Assembly: GCF_016056305.1 (NCBI RefSeq) | Contig: NZ_JAECZC010000030.1 | Location: 1 to 64,000, forward strand | DNA: 64,000 nt | Reading direction: 5' to 3' | From: Amazonocrinis nigriterrae CENA67 | GTDB taxonomy: Bacteria; Cyanobacteriota; Cyanobacteriia; Cyanobacteriales; Nostocaceae | Position numbers and translations under genes: made by a program | Notes under the pieces: generated by a model | Databases searched by the model: none | Seen by the model: only the letters and a program-made list of their open reading frames with translations | Told to the model about the DNA's origin: nothing | Part shown: positions 21,934 through 30,419 of the stretch, piece after piece | Position numbering within the stretch: the first letter of the stretch is position 1 | How the letters are laid out: every line of letters starts with the position of its first letter

Positions 21934-22497
21934 TTATTTAGCATCACAAGTTGTGCCTGAAACCTTTCCGGTTGTGAAGTTGTTACAATTTTCGAGAGTT
22001 GGACGTTCTGTCGACCAGTCATAGGGCTTCTCAGAAGTCACCACACCAGTATTTAGAGTCGTCAGGCGAAAGTTAGCTCCTCGAAAATTTGTAAACTGTA
22101 AATTGGCATCCTTCAAGTTGGCTGCTTCTAAATTGGCGCTAATGAAACCAGCAAAAGATAAATCGGCATTTTCCAAAGATGCTGATTTCAAATTTGCCCC
22201 TGTTAAGGAAGCACCTGTTAAATTTGCAGACTTCAAATCTGCAAGCTCTAAATTTGCCCCAGTCAGATCTGCATATGTCAGATTAACCTGAGATAATATA
22301 GCCCCCCTCAAGTTAGTCCCACGTAAATTTGCTCCTGTCAAATTCAATTGAGTTAAATCAGCTGCACTCAAATCGCACCTAGGACAAATACCATTGGCTT
22401 TCAACTGTTCTAAGTCTGCCTGGTTAAACGCCAAGGCTTGTTCTGTCAACCCGCAACAGGCTAATAGGGCAACAGTAGCGATAATGTTAAGTTTCAT
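21934..22497 (-). CDS. Exported pentapeptide-repeat protein
   Basis: The 187-residue protein starts with a signal peptide (MKLNIIATVALLACCGLTEQ then ALA-F) whose Cys residues leave open a lipoprotein alternative. The N-terminal segment LKANGICPRCDLSAADLTQL carries two Cys. From about residue 42 to 145 it is built of A(D/N)LxX pentapeptides (GANLRGTNLRGAILS and so on), which fold into a right-handed quadrilateral beta-helix. The tail has a further Cys pair region (ENCNNFTTGKVSGTTCD). It is likely periplasmic. Pentapeptide proteins are abundant in cyanobacteria and mostly of unknown role. Confidence 0.9.
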   Translation of the reverse strand: MKLNIIATVALLACCGLTEQALAFNQADLEQLKANGICPRCDLSAADLTQLNLTGANLRGTNLRGAILSQVNLTYADLTGANLELADLKSANLTGASLTGANLKSASLENADLSFAGFISANLEAANLKDANLQFTNFRGANFRLTTLNTGVVTSEKPYDWSTERPTLENCNNFTTGKVSGTTCDAK

Positions 22498-22703
22498 ATC
22501 GTTATAGATGATAAATTACACGTATGCCCAGTATAATACTTAATGTATACTATTTTCTCAGTGAATAACGAGGATGAAGAGGTGGTAAAGAAGCTGTAAA
22601 AATAGTATAAATTCGGTTTATTACACTACCCAAAACAAAATATAGGCCTTAGAATCGATTCGTAAGCAACTATACCGAATCTTTTATAGACTACCACATA
22701 TGT

Positions 22704-22742
22704 GATCCCCCTAGCCAGATACAAAAAGCGGCTGGGGGGATC
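22704..22742 (-). terminator. GC-rich hairpin downstream of the kinase gene
   Basis: GATCCCCCTAGCC at 22704-22716 pairs with GGCTGGGGGGATC at 22730-22742 (one mismatch) around a 13-base loop. It lies 43 bases past the kinase stop and is a likely terminator for it. The T-rich tract (TTAATTTTT) is on the plus-strand side, so function on the minus strand is not certain. Confidence 0.5.
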
Positions 22743-22784
22743 TTAATTTTTGGGCAATTGAAGGCAGGAGTCCTCCTGCCTCCT

Positions 22785-24572
22785 TTACCGCCATCCCAAA
22801 AAGCGCAAACCGGGGACAATTAGGTAATAACTCACGCCGTACCAAAAACTCATAAACACGCCGATTAAACCAAAAAAAGCCAGGGTCAGGGATAATCCGA
22901 ACCAGAGGGTTTGACTAGAAAATTGCAAGACGGTAGTTGGGAACCCTAAAAAAATTAAAAGTGCAAAGAAGCTGGCAGTTCCAAATGCAGCAACTACAGC
23001 ATAAACTATGTGATGGCTGCGAAAACCTACACTGAGGGTGAACAGAAAAACAGCAATTAAAATCACTCCTATTAGTCCCTCGCCTCTATCGACTGATGAA
23101 ATTAATCGCCCTGATGAAATTAATTGCAAAAATAACCAGCCGAAACTATAGCTAATCATGCCCATGATTGAAGCTACCAAAAGCCGCCGCCGTTGACCAA
23201 AACAACCTGATATGGTCAGTCCCCATGCTGTTCCCAAGCCTGCGGTGGCAAAGACTAGGATTTCTGTGCCGACGGTAGTTTGATTATTGGAAACTAATTC
23301 GGGTAGTTGACGAAAAATATATTCGGCGATTTGATTGGCTAGGGTTGTCCGCCGTGCCAAAATCAAACCAGCGATCGCACCTGTACAAGCCCCAATCCCA
23401 GTTAATAACATCGCCCAAATTGTCACCACACAGGCTTGTAAAATGTTGAGAATTGTTTTAGCGATGAAAACAATTGTTTTGCTGACAGCTTGGGTAAATT
23501 TGGCTAAAGCTTGTTGTAAAGCTTGGATGAATAGTTGATATTGGTTGGCAGTTTGGGTTAAAGCTTGCCCAGTCCAGTTCTGAAATTGGGAAAATAACGC
23601 TGGCTGTGTTGATTTGTGGGTAATTTTCGCCAAACGTTTTTGAATGATAGCAGCATTTGCCGGACGCGATCGCACATCTTCCTGCACCATGTCATCTAGT
23701 AAATCTGCTAGCTGGGAGTTGACATTCACCCTGGTTCGCCAAATCAACTTTCCAGTCAGAGGATCTTCTAAATTTGGTGGATACTTGCCTGTCAGTAATT
23801 CAATCATTGTGCGACCGAGGGCATAAAAATCAGTCGCAGCCACCACATTTGCCCCAGTTATTTGTTCTGGGGGACTGTACCCAGAAGAAAATAACCTCGT
23901 GGAACTAGACTCTCGCCGCCCCAGTGCTGGCTTAAATTGTTTTGCCCCGCCAAAATCAATTAGTACTAGTTGTTCCCACCCAGTTTTACCTTGATTTAAG
24001 GATGGTGCAGTTGTGGCGGGAATTCGCAGCATCAAATTAGAAGGCTTGATGTCACGGTGAATAATTTGGCGTTTGTGCAATTCCTGTAAAATTTTAATCG
24101 CCTGAGTCAACCAAGTTAACACCAAATCTTCAGGACATCCTTGAGGATACTTTTCAAGTATTTCCTCAAGAGTCTGCCCGTTGATTTTTTCCATGACTAA
24201 ACAGGCTAGTCGGCGCGGTTTAGGATTGGTCAAATTTAATTGGAAAAATCCATCAGCATCAACTCTGGGAACACCAGGATGGTGTAATTTAATTAAAACC
24301 TCTGCCTCTTGGGCAAATAATTCCAGTGCCTTTGGTGAATCTTCCACCAAAACTTTCAACACTTTCTCAGTTTGAGTCTTTTCATCCCAAACCGTGTAAA
24401 TTTGGGCAAAACCTCCCGAACCCAAGGGTTGCAGTGGCAAATAGCGGTCTATCAGCTTTAGCACAGTGCCACAGCTGTTGCAAAACTTGTTTCCCCAAGG
24501 TTGAGGATAGGGACGTTGACAATCGGGATTTATGCAGTGAACCGCATTCTTCGTGATGTGGGACACAACCAC
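22785..24572 (-). CDS. Membrane-anchored Ser/Thr protein kinase with N-terminal zinc ribbon
   Basis: The protein has 595 residues. C13, C18, C31 and C34 form a zinc-ribbon-like cluster. The Hanks-type kinase domain (about 43-310) has the Gly loop LGSGGFAQIYTV, Lys in KVLKVLVED (K73), HRDIKPSN at 172-179 and DFGG at 206-209, so the catalytic residues are present. The half after about residue 380 holds several hydrophobic helices (for example VVTIWAMLLTGIGACTGAIA) and ends in the membrane, giving a cytoplasmic kinase with a C-terminal membrane sensor-like part. This zinc-ribbon plus kinase plus membrane layout is common in filamentous cyanobacteria. Targets are unknown; no phosphatase gene is adjacent. 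Confidence 0.92.
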   Translation of the reverse strand: MVVSHITKNAVHCINPDCQRPYPQPWGNKFCNSCGTVLKLIDRYLPLQPLGSGGFAQIYTVWDEKTQTEKVLKVLVEDSPKALELFAQEAEVLIKLHHPGVPRVDADGFFQLNLTNPKPRRLACLVMEKINGQTLEEILEKYPQGCPEDLVLTWLTQAIKILQELHKRQIIHRDIKPSNLMLRIPATTAPSLNQGKTGWEQLVLIDFGGAKQFKPALGRRESSSTRLFSSGYSPPEQITGANVVAATDFYALGRTMIELLTGKYPPNLEDPLTGKLIWRTRVNVNSQLADLLDDMVQEDVRSRPANAAIIQKRLAKITHKSTQPALFSQFQNWTGQALTQTANQYQLFIQALQQALAKFTQAVSKTIVFIAKTILNILQACVVTIWAMLLTGIGACTGAIAGLILARRTTLANQIAEYIFRQLPELVSNNQTTVGTEILVFATAGLGTAWGLTISGCFGQRRRLLVASIMGMISYSFGWLFLQLISSGRLISSVDRGEGLIGVILIAVFLFTLSVGFRSHHIVYAVVAAFGTASFFALLIFLGFPTTVLQFSSQTLWFGLSLTLAFFGLIGVFMSFWYGVSYYLIVPGLRFLGWR

Positions 24573-24705
24573 TACAATACAAAGGCTGACTTGATTTTAG
24601 CGTTCTTTAGGTTTATGGGTTTGGAAACAATCAGAGCTACAATAAGGTCACGAACCTCTTGACGCCTACCTAGCAACTCATGTCCGTTGCCAAAGAAATA
24701 GAACT

Positions 24706-24740
24706 GTAGGGTGCGTTACGGCTTCAGCCTAACGCACTAC
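24706..24740. repeat. GTAGGGTGCGTTA hairpin repeat
   Basis: GTAGGGTGCGTTACGG and its near-inverse GCCTAACGCACTAC flank a short loop. Related copies occur at 25672-25705 and, with a longer loop, at 30325-30396. It is a common dispersed hairpin family in cyanobacteria. Confidence 0.7.
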
Positions 24741-24771
24741 ATAACTCAACAAGATAGGCAAAAATAGGTGA

Positions 24772-25149
24772 TTACTGACCCAGAAGGTTAACAGCTTCAC
24801 CGAGAAGCAATTTCACCTTGTAGAGGTTGTACAGTTTCTCCTGTTCATATCGTTGTGGGTATTCCATCCTTCTGCCTTCCAGAGATATCCTGACAAACGC
24901 TATCTGTTCATCAGTCAAGGAATTCATCTCATCCAAGGCTATGCCGATATTCTGCAAGCTTTCAAATGATGGTCGTTTTATACCCCTACCGTCTTGAAAC
25001 TGCTGCAAAGCTAATATCGGAAATGCCATCAACGTAGTGATGTAACTAACCTTGTACCCAGCATTACTAGTTGGGGGTAAGCCGTAGCGTTGACACAATG
25101 CACGCAATTCTTGAAGCGTCAGGGCTTCAAGTTCTGAGCGGGAAAACAT
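24772..25149 (-). CDS. Small protein with SAP-like N-terminal motif
   Basis: The ATG at 25147-25149 (MFSRSELEALTLQELRALCQ) is preferred to one 45 bases upstream because the same start and following codons are duplicated at about 25.5 kb. The product has 125 residues. The first 40 resemble a SAP-type helix-extended loop-helix (LTLQELRALCQRYGLPPTSN, then GYKVSYITTL), a fold that often binds nucleic acid. The rest is helical and charged with no recognised domain. Its neighbour at 25276-25470 runs on the opposite strand. Confidence 0.6.
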   Translation of the reverse strand: MFSRSELEALTLQELRALCQRYGLPPTSNAGYKVSYITTLMAFPILALQQFQDGRGIKRPSFESLQNIGIALDEMNSLTDEQIAFVRISLEGRRMEYPQRYEQEKLYNLYKVKLLLGEAVNLLGQ

Positions 25150-25159
25150 ACAATATAAA
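25098..25159. repeat. Direct repeat, copy A (5' end of the SAP-like gene)
   Basis: This 62-base segment, covering the SAP-like gene start and 17 codons plus upstream bases, recurs at 25499-25560 with only a few mismatches and in the same orientation. Confidence 0.85.
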
Positions 25160-25275
25160 TGTCCATTTTTAAGGTGGATATTTGGTGGATGCAAACTTTC
25201 TGAGGGTGAACATCCATCAAATAAACATTATTCAATGTGTATATCAATTAGTCCAGCTTTATTAAGTAACGTAAA

Positions 25276-25470
25276 GTGTCTAAAGATAATCGTGGCAATC
25301 CAGAAATTAAAAAACATGGTTTTAAAACCGACAGGGATAAGCCATTAACTGAATACGTACACTTGCGTGTCACAAAGGAAATGAAAGAAGAGATACAGCA
25401 ACAAGAAGACCCTCCTGAATTTTGTAGAGAAGCTATCCAGAAAGCACTAGATGAGAAAAAGCAGAAGTAG
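25276..25470 (+). CDS. 64-residue charged protein, possibly antitoxin-like
   Basis: GTG at 25276 opens a short, strongly charged protein (SKDNRGNPEIKKHGFKTDRD ... TEYVHLRVTKEMKEEIQQ ... FCREAIQKALDEKKQK). The strand-helix-helix order YVHLRVTKEMKEEI, then a second amphipathic helix, fits a ribbon-helix-helix DNA-binding fold as in many antitoxins and plasmid regulators, but I cannot name a family. It lies between the two direct repeats at 25098-25159 and 25499-25560, on the strand opposite to the duplicated gene, and may have arrived with that rearrangement. No toxin gene is recognised next to it. Confidence 0.5.
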   Translation: MSKDNRGNPEIKKHGFKTDRDKPLTEYVHLRVTKEMKEEIQQQEDPPEFCREAIQKALDEKKQK

Positions 25471-25498
25471 TTCAAAGTTTGGCGTTGCTGTAAATAAA

Positions 25499-25560
25499 AT
25501 GCACGCAATTCTTGAAGCGTTAGGGCTTCAAGTTCTGAACGGGAAAACATAAAATAAAAC
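25499..25560 (-). pseudogene. Direct repeat, copy B: 5' fragment of the SAP-like gene
   Basis: On the minus strand this copy encodes MFSRSELEALTLQELRAF, matching the SAP-like gene for its first 17 codons, then diverges into unrelated sequence (YLQQRQTLNYF). It is a broken gene start left by duplication or insertion. Confidence 0.75.
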
Positions 25561-25671
25561 TGCATCTTGTAATCAATAGACTTCTTGTAAAAGTCTTTCT
25601 TTGCGCCTCTGCGCCTTTGCGCGAGGCAAAATTCATCCCATCAATCAGCAACGCTGAGTTTCCAAAGTATT

Positions 25672-25705
25672 GGTGCGTTAGGCTTAACGCCGTAACGCAC
25701 CCTAC
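25672..25705. repeat. GGTGCGTTAGGC hairpin repeat
   Basis: GGTGCGTTAGGCTTAACGCC is followed by GTAACGCACCCTAC, an imperfect inverted repeat of the family at 24706-24740. It ends 17 bases before the ATP-grasp gene's stop and may act as its transcript end. Confidence 0.65.
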
Positions 25706-25721
25706 AAGATCCTATGGACTA

Positions 25722-27323
25722 TTAGAAATATCCATCCCAGGCAACAGGAAACGTGTAATCTGAGAACAAAGGGAAATCATGGTTGTCGCTGCGGGTTTCT
25801 TCATCCAAAACATTGACGACTTTGTTATAAATGTCTTCTGCGTGCTGCGGGGAATCACCGATACTGGTTAATCCCAATTTGCCAAACTGAGACAAACAAC
25901 CCATGAGATGAAACACTGTACCTGTTTCTGTACCGCTGTCAAAGTGCAATCTGTGGTGGGCAATGATATCCATCAAATCGCTGGGTAACAATCCCCGATA
26001 GCGGTCTTTTTGAAGGTTGTCTGTGGCTATGTAGTATTTAGGACGCCCTTGCTGACTGTAAAATAATCCTGTAGACAGGTCGTAGCGACCGTTAGTCAAT
26101 AATTTTAGAGTCATAAAAGGGTGAGTAGTACCACCCTTACGGAGGTTAATTTCGATCGCCTGAATGTCCCACTCTCCATTACCTTGGTCAACGGTGATAA
26201 AATCGACTCCAAATCGCTCTAATGCTCCTTTTTGAGCAAGTTTTCTACCAACTTGTAAGCCTAACTGCTGTAATTGCAACCGATACCTTTCATCCGCCGG
26301 AAATCGACAACCGAGATAAATTTGCCCGTCTGGGCCTCCAAGAATTTGGTCGTGGGTAGAGAGAATTTCCACTTCGCCTGTGGGGGTAATGCGTCCTTGG
26401 ACACTGGGCGATCGCTTGATTTCTCCTTCCACAAAAGCCTCTACAATGGCCCCTAACTCGGCAATTCGTCCTGAAAAGTTATCCCAAGTCTCTTGTTTGG
26501 CTTGAAAGCGCAAATTCGGCAAGCGATCGCTAATTGCTGATAACCTTTCTCCATGAGCAGCTTGTCCCGGTGCTAAATCCAAAATCGGCCTCAAATCTAG
26601 CAGTGCATTGCCTTCTCCGGAAATGCCTTCATTGAGTTTCACCACCATCCGTTGCAATGTCGGCTGACGTTCCCACAAATCACAAGCCGCTGCTGCCAAA
26701 TCTTGAGGATTCCAAACGCTGCTGCTACCATCTGGAAGAGGAACTTTACTTTCTGCAAATATTTGCCGACTGCCACTTTTTGTCCCCCAAATTTGCAAAT
26801 CTGGTGCAGCTGCATATAATGGCACGTTTAATTGTAGAGATAATTCTGCTTCTAAAGATGTAGAATTATAGCACACCATAAATGATTTTTCTAGCCTCAC
26901 CGCTTGGCGAATCCGTTCTAGCAATCGGGGACGTTCTAAAATTTTTTGGCTGAGGGGTTTGAGAGAAGAATCATATGTCGAAAGTAATAGCAAGCGATTG
27001 CGGGCATGGGAAAAAGGAATTCCAGGCAACAGTTGCAAATAGTAATCGATAATACTGGGATGCAGTGGCGTTGATGTGACATAAATTAACCTGGTGCGAG
27101 GATTTCGCAACCGCATTAAGGAGAATAGTAATCTTTCTTCATAATGTTCACAACCTTCAATTTTGTGCAGTTCGCGCTGGTCGATACTGAGGGAGGGAAC
27201 GACTATGATATCTGCTTCACTATTATCAAATAGCTCAATAGTTTTCCAGCGATCGCGCAAACTTGATTGAAGATGACGAAAATTATCAACCTGTTCTAAC
27301 TCTGAAATATTTAATGTCACCAT
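25722..27323 (-). CDS. ATP-grasp protein, PGM1-related peptide-ligase type
   Basis: Read from ATG at 27321-27323 (AGGGCAGGGATT upstream), the product has 533 residues; an upstream in-frame start 108 bases earlier lacks such a signal. The N-terminal half resembles the pre-ATP-grasp region of cyanobacterial PGM1-related proteins (DIIVVPSLSIDQREL, RLIYVTSTPLHPSIIDYYLQ). The C-terminal half carries ATP-grasp features: VVKLNEGISGEGNALLDL, the Glu-rich nucleotide-binding stretch EAFVEGEIKRSPSVQGRI, and metal-binding QAIEINLRKGGTTHPF. The expected reaction is ATP-dependent carboxylate-amine ligation; the substrate is unknown. The gene is divergent from a phosphoribulokinase-family gene 485 bases away. 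Confidence 0.8.
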   Translation of the reverse strand: MVTLNISELEQVDNFRHLQSSLRDRWKTIELFDNSEADIIVVPSLSIDQRELHKIEGCEHYEERLLFSLMRLRNPRTRLIYVTSTPLHPSIIDYYLQLLPGIPFSHARNRLLLLSTYDSSLKPLSQKILERPRLLERIRQAVRLEKSFMVCYNSTSLEAELSLQLNVPLYAAAPDLQIWGTKSGSRQIFAESKVPLPDGSSSVWNPQDLAAAACDLWERQPTLQRMVVKLNEGISGEGNALLDLRPILDLAPGQAAHGERLSAISDRLPNLRFQAKQETWDNFSGRIAELGAIVEAFVEGEIKRSPSVQGRITPTGEVEILSTHDQILGGPDGQIYLGCRFPADERYRLQLQQLGLQVGRKLAQKGALERFGVDFITVDQGNGEWDIQAIEINLRKGGTTHPFMTLKLLTNGRYDLSTGLFYSQQGRPKYYIATDNLQKDRYRGLLPSDLMDIIAHHRLHFDSGTETGTVFHLMGCLSQFGKLGLTSIGDSPQHAEDIYNKVVNVLDEETRSDNHDFPLFSDYTFPVAWDGYF

Positions 27324-27808
27324 AATCCCTGCCCTGTCGTGATCACAACAATGCTTTATTACTTTGGTATATCCCAAAAAAGACCAATTACTGCTAATAT
27401 GCAATACTTCTTTGAATGGGTATGTTAGCAATCTTCTTCCGCCATAATATGTATTTTTGTAATATTTCGTCTATCACCTAAAGTAATAAACAAGTTCTAT
27501 ATCTAATGATTTTGACAGCACAGAGCAATTTGGAAACACAAGAGGTTACATAATGTAAATATTTTACATATATTAAAGACAGACCAAGAAAAAATATCTC
27601 ATTGTAATTGTTTGTTACTGATAGTCATCAGTCATCAGTCATCAGTCTCAAACTTGAGAATTTATTTCTTTAAGTTCCCTGATTATGTTTAGAGATGTTG
27701 CGTATAGAGTTTTGACCTGAGTTAATTTACCAATTCCCTTCTAGAATAAAAAATATTATCTGTCTGCTAAATTTATTACTAAACTATCTAGGGTGCGGGG
27801 GGAATCAG
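27324..27808. other. Divergent promoter region of ligase and kinase genes
   Basis: 485 bases between divergently transcribed genes. It contains an ATCAGTCATCAGTCATCAGT short tandem near 27627. No gene is seen. It must hold promoters for both neighbours, but no clear -35/-10 pair can be asserted. Confidence 0.4.
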
Positions 27809-28747
27809 ATGAGCCGTCCAATAATTCTTGGTATTGTCGGTGATAGCGCTGCTGGAAAAACAACACTCACAAGAGGTATTGCTCAAGTACTGGGCCCGGA
27901 AAATGTCACCCTCATCTGTACAGATGATTACCATCGTTATGATCGCCAACAACGTGCAGAAATCGGGATAACTGCCCTCCACCCTGATTGCAACTATCTA
28001 GATATTATGCAGCAGCACCTATCGCTGCTACGCACAGGACAGCCGATTCTCAAGCCAGTTTACAGCCACAAAACCGGCACATTCGAGCCACCGCAGTACA
28101 TTAAGCCTAATAAATTTGTCATTATTGAAGGATTACTTGGTTATTCTACCCGTGGAGCGCGTGATGCCTACGACGTGAAAGTTTACCTTGCACCGCCCGA
28201 ACAACTGCGTGCCAAATGGAAAGTAAAGCGGGATACCCAAAAGCGGGGCTATACAGAGGAACAAGTATTGGCAGAACTAGAAAAACGCGAACCAGATTCA
28301 GAACAATTTATCCGTCCACAGCGGCAATGGTCAGATATAGTAGTGAGTTTCTATCCTCCAACTGAAGATGCCGATGAAAGCAACGGTCACTTGAATGTGC
28401 GGCTAGTACTACGTCCGACAATTCCCCATCCAGATTTTACCTCAATTATCAATTTAACCACAGGTAATTCTGATTCAGCAATTCGCCTGGGATTAGACCG
28501 GGATATGAATAAACCTGTAGATGTTTTAGAAGTTGATGGTCATGCCACCTTAGAACAGGTGAATAAGCTAGAGCATATCATGTGTTATGATATGCCCTAC
28601 TTAAAGAATATCTGCGATCGCGAGAGTAACCCAGAACTGGGTAAAATTGCTGGTACAACAGGGGAAACACTGCAAAGCTACCCCCTCGCCCTGACGCAGT
28701 TGATCATCACCTACCATATGCTCAAAGCAACACACAGCTATCAGTAA
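27809..28747 (+). CDS. Phosphoribulokinase/uridine kinase family protein
   Basis: The 312-residue P-loop kinase starts MSRPIILGIV with a Walker A GDSAAGKTT at 11-19. Features shared with phosphoribulokinase include CTDDYHRYDRQQRAEIGITA (substrate-binding Asp/Arg region), YSHKTGTFEPPQ, VIIEGLLGY (Walker B-like) and RDTQKRGYTEEQVL. It differs clearly from the standard cyanobacterial Calvin-cycle enzyme as I remember it (ICLDDYHSLDRKQRKETG), so it is more likely a paralogue with a different or accessory role. No Rubisco or carboxysome genes are nearby. The DUF4336 gene follows 169 bases downstream on the same strand. Confidence 0.8.
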   Translation: MSRPIILGIVGDSAAGKTTLTRGIAQVLGPENVTLICTDDYHRYDRQQRAEIGITALHPDCNYLDIMQQHLSLLRTGQPILKPVYSHKTGTFEPPQYIKPNKFVIIEGLLGYSTRGARDAYDVKVYLAPPEQLRAKWKVKRDTQKRGYTEEQVLAELEKREPDSEQFIRPQRQWSDIVVSFYPPTEDADESNGHLNVRLVLRPTIPHPDFTSIINLTTGNSDSAIRLGLDRDMNKPVDVLEVDGHATLEQVNKLEHIMCYDMPYLKNICDRESNPELGKIAGTTGETLQSYPLALTQLIITYHMLKATHSYQ

Positions 28748-28916
28748 TGGGCATTGGGCATGGGGCATTGGGCATTGAAAAGACTCTTCCTTAATCCCCA
28801 GTCACCAGTCCCCAGTCCCTAGTCCCTAGTCCCTAGGCTCGACAATTTGCTAAACTCCTAGTTTCAGAGTTCAAATAGAATAGTTTGAGCATTGGGAATT
28901 TAGAGGGGGTTGCAGA

Positions 28917-30149
28917 GTGTCTCAGGATCAACGTATAGAAAACGCAGAACAAATTCATCCGAGAGACTTTTCATGGACTTTTTGGTTCACTTTGCCACTA
29001 TACCCGTATAGCAAACGGCGGACGATTCGCAAAGAAGTAGTTAAAAACACTATCTGGACTTTTGACCAGCTACAAGGTATTTTTTACGTTGTTGTGCCGA
29101 TTCGCATGACCGTTGTGAAGTTGGAGGCTGGCGGACTCCTGGTTTATGCGCCTGTTGCACCAACAACCGAGTGTATTCGGCTGGTGAATGAGTTGGTGAA
29201 GGAACACGGTGATGTCAAGTACATCATTTTACCAACTATCTCCGGGCTAGAACACAAAGTATTTGTCGGCCCCTTCGCCAGATTCTTTCCCAATGCACAG
29301 GTGTTTGTGGCGCCGAAACAGTGGAGTTTTCCACTTAATCTGCCACTTAGCTGGCTGGGTTTACCCGCCAAACGTACCCAGGTACTCCCAGAAGATAGCA
29401 GCAAAACACCCTTTGGCGATGAGTTTGACTACGCAATTCTAGGGCCTATAGAACTTGGGCCTGGACGGTTTGCGGAAGTTGCATTTTTTCACAAGCGATC
29501 GCATACTCTATTAGTCACAGATTCAGTCATTTCCATCCCCGAAGATCCGCCGGCAATTGTGCAATTAGATCCATATCCTTTGCTGTTCCATGCGAAGGAT
29601 AAAGCCTCTGATATTGTCGCTGATAATCAAGCAAATCGCCGTAAGGGATGGCAGCGGATTTCACTGTTTGCTTTGTATTTTCGACCAAGCGTACTGGAAG
29701 TAATTAAATGGGGTGAAGTATTTCGGGATGCCCTCAAAGCACCGGAACGTTCCAAGAAAGCTTATTTTGGGTTATTTCCTTTTAAATGGTATCCTGATTG
29801 GCAGCGATCGTTTGATGCCCTGCGCGGCAATGGACGTTTATTTGTAGCACCCATTTTACAAACACTCATTCTCAATCGCGCACCAAGGGAAACCCTCAAC
29901 TGGGCTGATAAAGTTGCCAGTTGGGACTTTCAGTGGATTATTCCTTGTCACTTTGACTCACCAATACCAGCACAGCCGCAACAGTTTCGCCAAGCATTCT
30001 CTTTTCTGGAAAAGCAGCCTGCGGTGAGTGCAGGATTATTCAGCAGTAATAGTTATCCTCTGCCGGAAGAGGATTTTAAGCTACTTAAGGAAATTGATCA
30101 AGGTTTGAATAAAAGTGGTATTGTGCCGCCAGCGAAGGAGAAGGTTTGA
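28917..30149 (+). CDS. DUF4336 protein (metallo-beta-lactamase-like fold)
   Basis: The 410-residue product, with GTG start at 28917, matches the DUF4336 family shared by cyanobacteria and plants. Landmarks are FDQLQGIFYVVVPIRMTVVK, a long metallo-beta-lactamase-like strand pattern (GGLLVYAPVAPT, YIILPTISGLEHKVF with its His) and HTLLVTDSVISIP (Asp). The C-terminal WIIPCHFDSPI supplies a further His/Asp. The full HxHxDH metal motif is not obvious, so catalysis cannot be claimed. No signal peptide or membrane helix is seen. The function is unknown. The upstream spacer (28750-28850) contains GGGCATTGGGCAT and CCCAGTCCCTAGT repeats. Confidence 0.8.
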   Translation: MSQDQRIENAEQIHPRDFSWTFWFTLPLYPYSKRRTIRKEVVKNTIWTFDQLQGIFYVVVPIRMTVVKLEAGGLLVYAPVAPTTECIRLVNELVKEHGDVKYIILPTISGLEHKVFVGPFARFFPNAQVFVAPKQWSFPLNLPLSWLGLPAKRTQVLPEDSSKTPFGDEFDYAILGPIELGPGRFAEVAFFHKRSHTLLVTDSVISIPEDPPAIVQLDPYPLLFHAKDKASDIVADNQANRRKGWQRISLFALYFRPSVLEVIKWGEVFRDALKAPERSKKAYFGLFPFKWYPDWQRSFDALRGNGRLFVAPILQTLILNRAPRETLNWADKVASWDFQWIIPCHFDSPIPAQPQQFRQAFSFLEKQPAVSAGLFSSNSYPLPEEDFKLLKEIDQGLNKSGIVPPAKEKV

Positions 30150-30324
30150 GATAACGTTTGAAGAGTAGTTAAAATTTTTGAACCACAGAGACACCAAGAC
30201 ACGAAGAGGACATTTGAAATTGATCAGCAATTTTATAAGCGTGTGGATTACCTAGAAATTCCATTTTAATAAACCCAAAATTCACCCATTTAGCTCAAGC
30301 GTGTAACCTAGTATGTTAAAGATT

Positions 30325-30396
30325 GGTGCGTTAGGCGCTTTACTTAATATTATCGTTACTAACCATATCAAAATATGCGCCTAACACACCCTACAG
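30325..30396. repeat. Inverted-repeat element, GGTGCGTTAGGC family, longer loop
   Basis: TTGGTGCGTTAGGCG at the left end and GCGCCTAACACACCCTAC at the right end pair imperfectly around about 40 AT-rich bases. It may be the fuller form of the hairpins at 24706 and 25672. It lies between the DUF4336 gene and the convergent GTPase gene. Confidence 0.6.
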
Positions 30397-30419
30397 TAGA
30401 TTTATTTTGTAGGTTTTTC

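Noticed and set aside
22704-22742. Riboswitch upstream of the pentapeptide gene
   Set aside because: A simple hairpin only, with no conserved aptamer pattern.
27809-28747. Calvin-cycle phosphoribulokinase (prk)
   Set aside because: Key segments differ from the standard cyanobacterial enzyme and no carbon-fixation genes are linked; kept as a family-level call.
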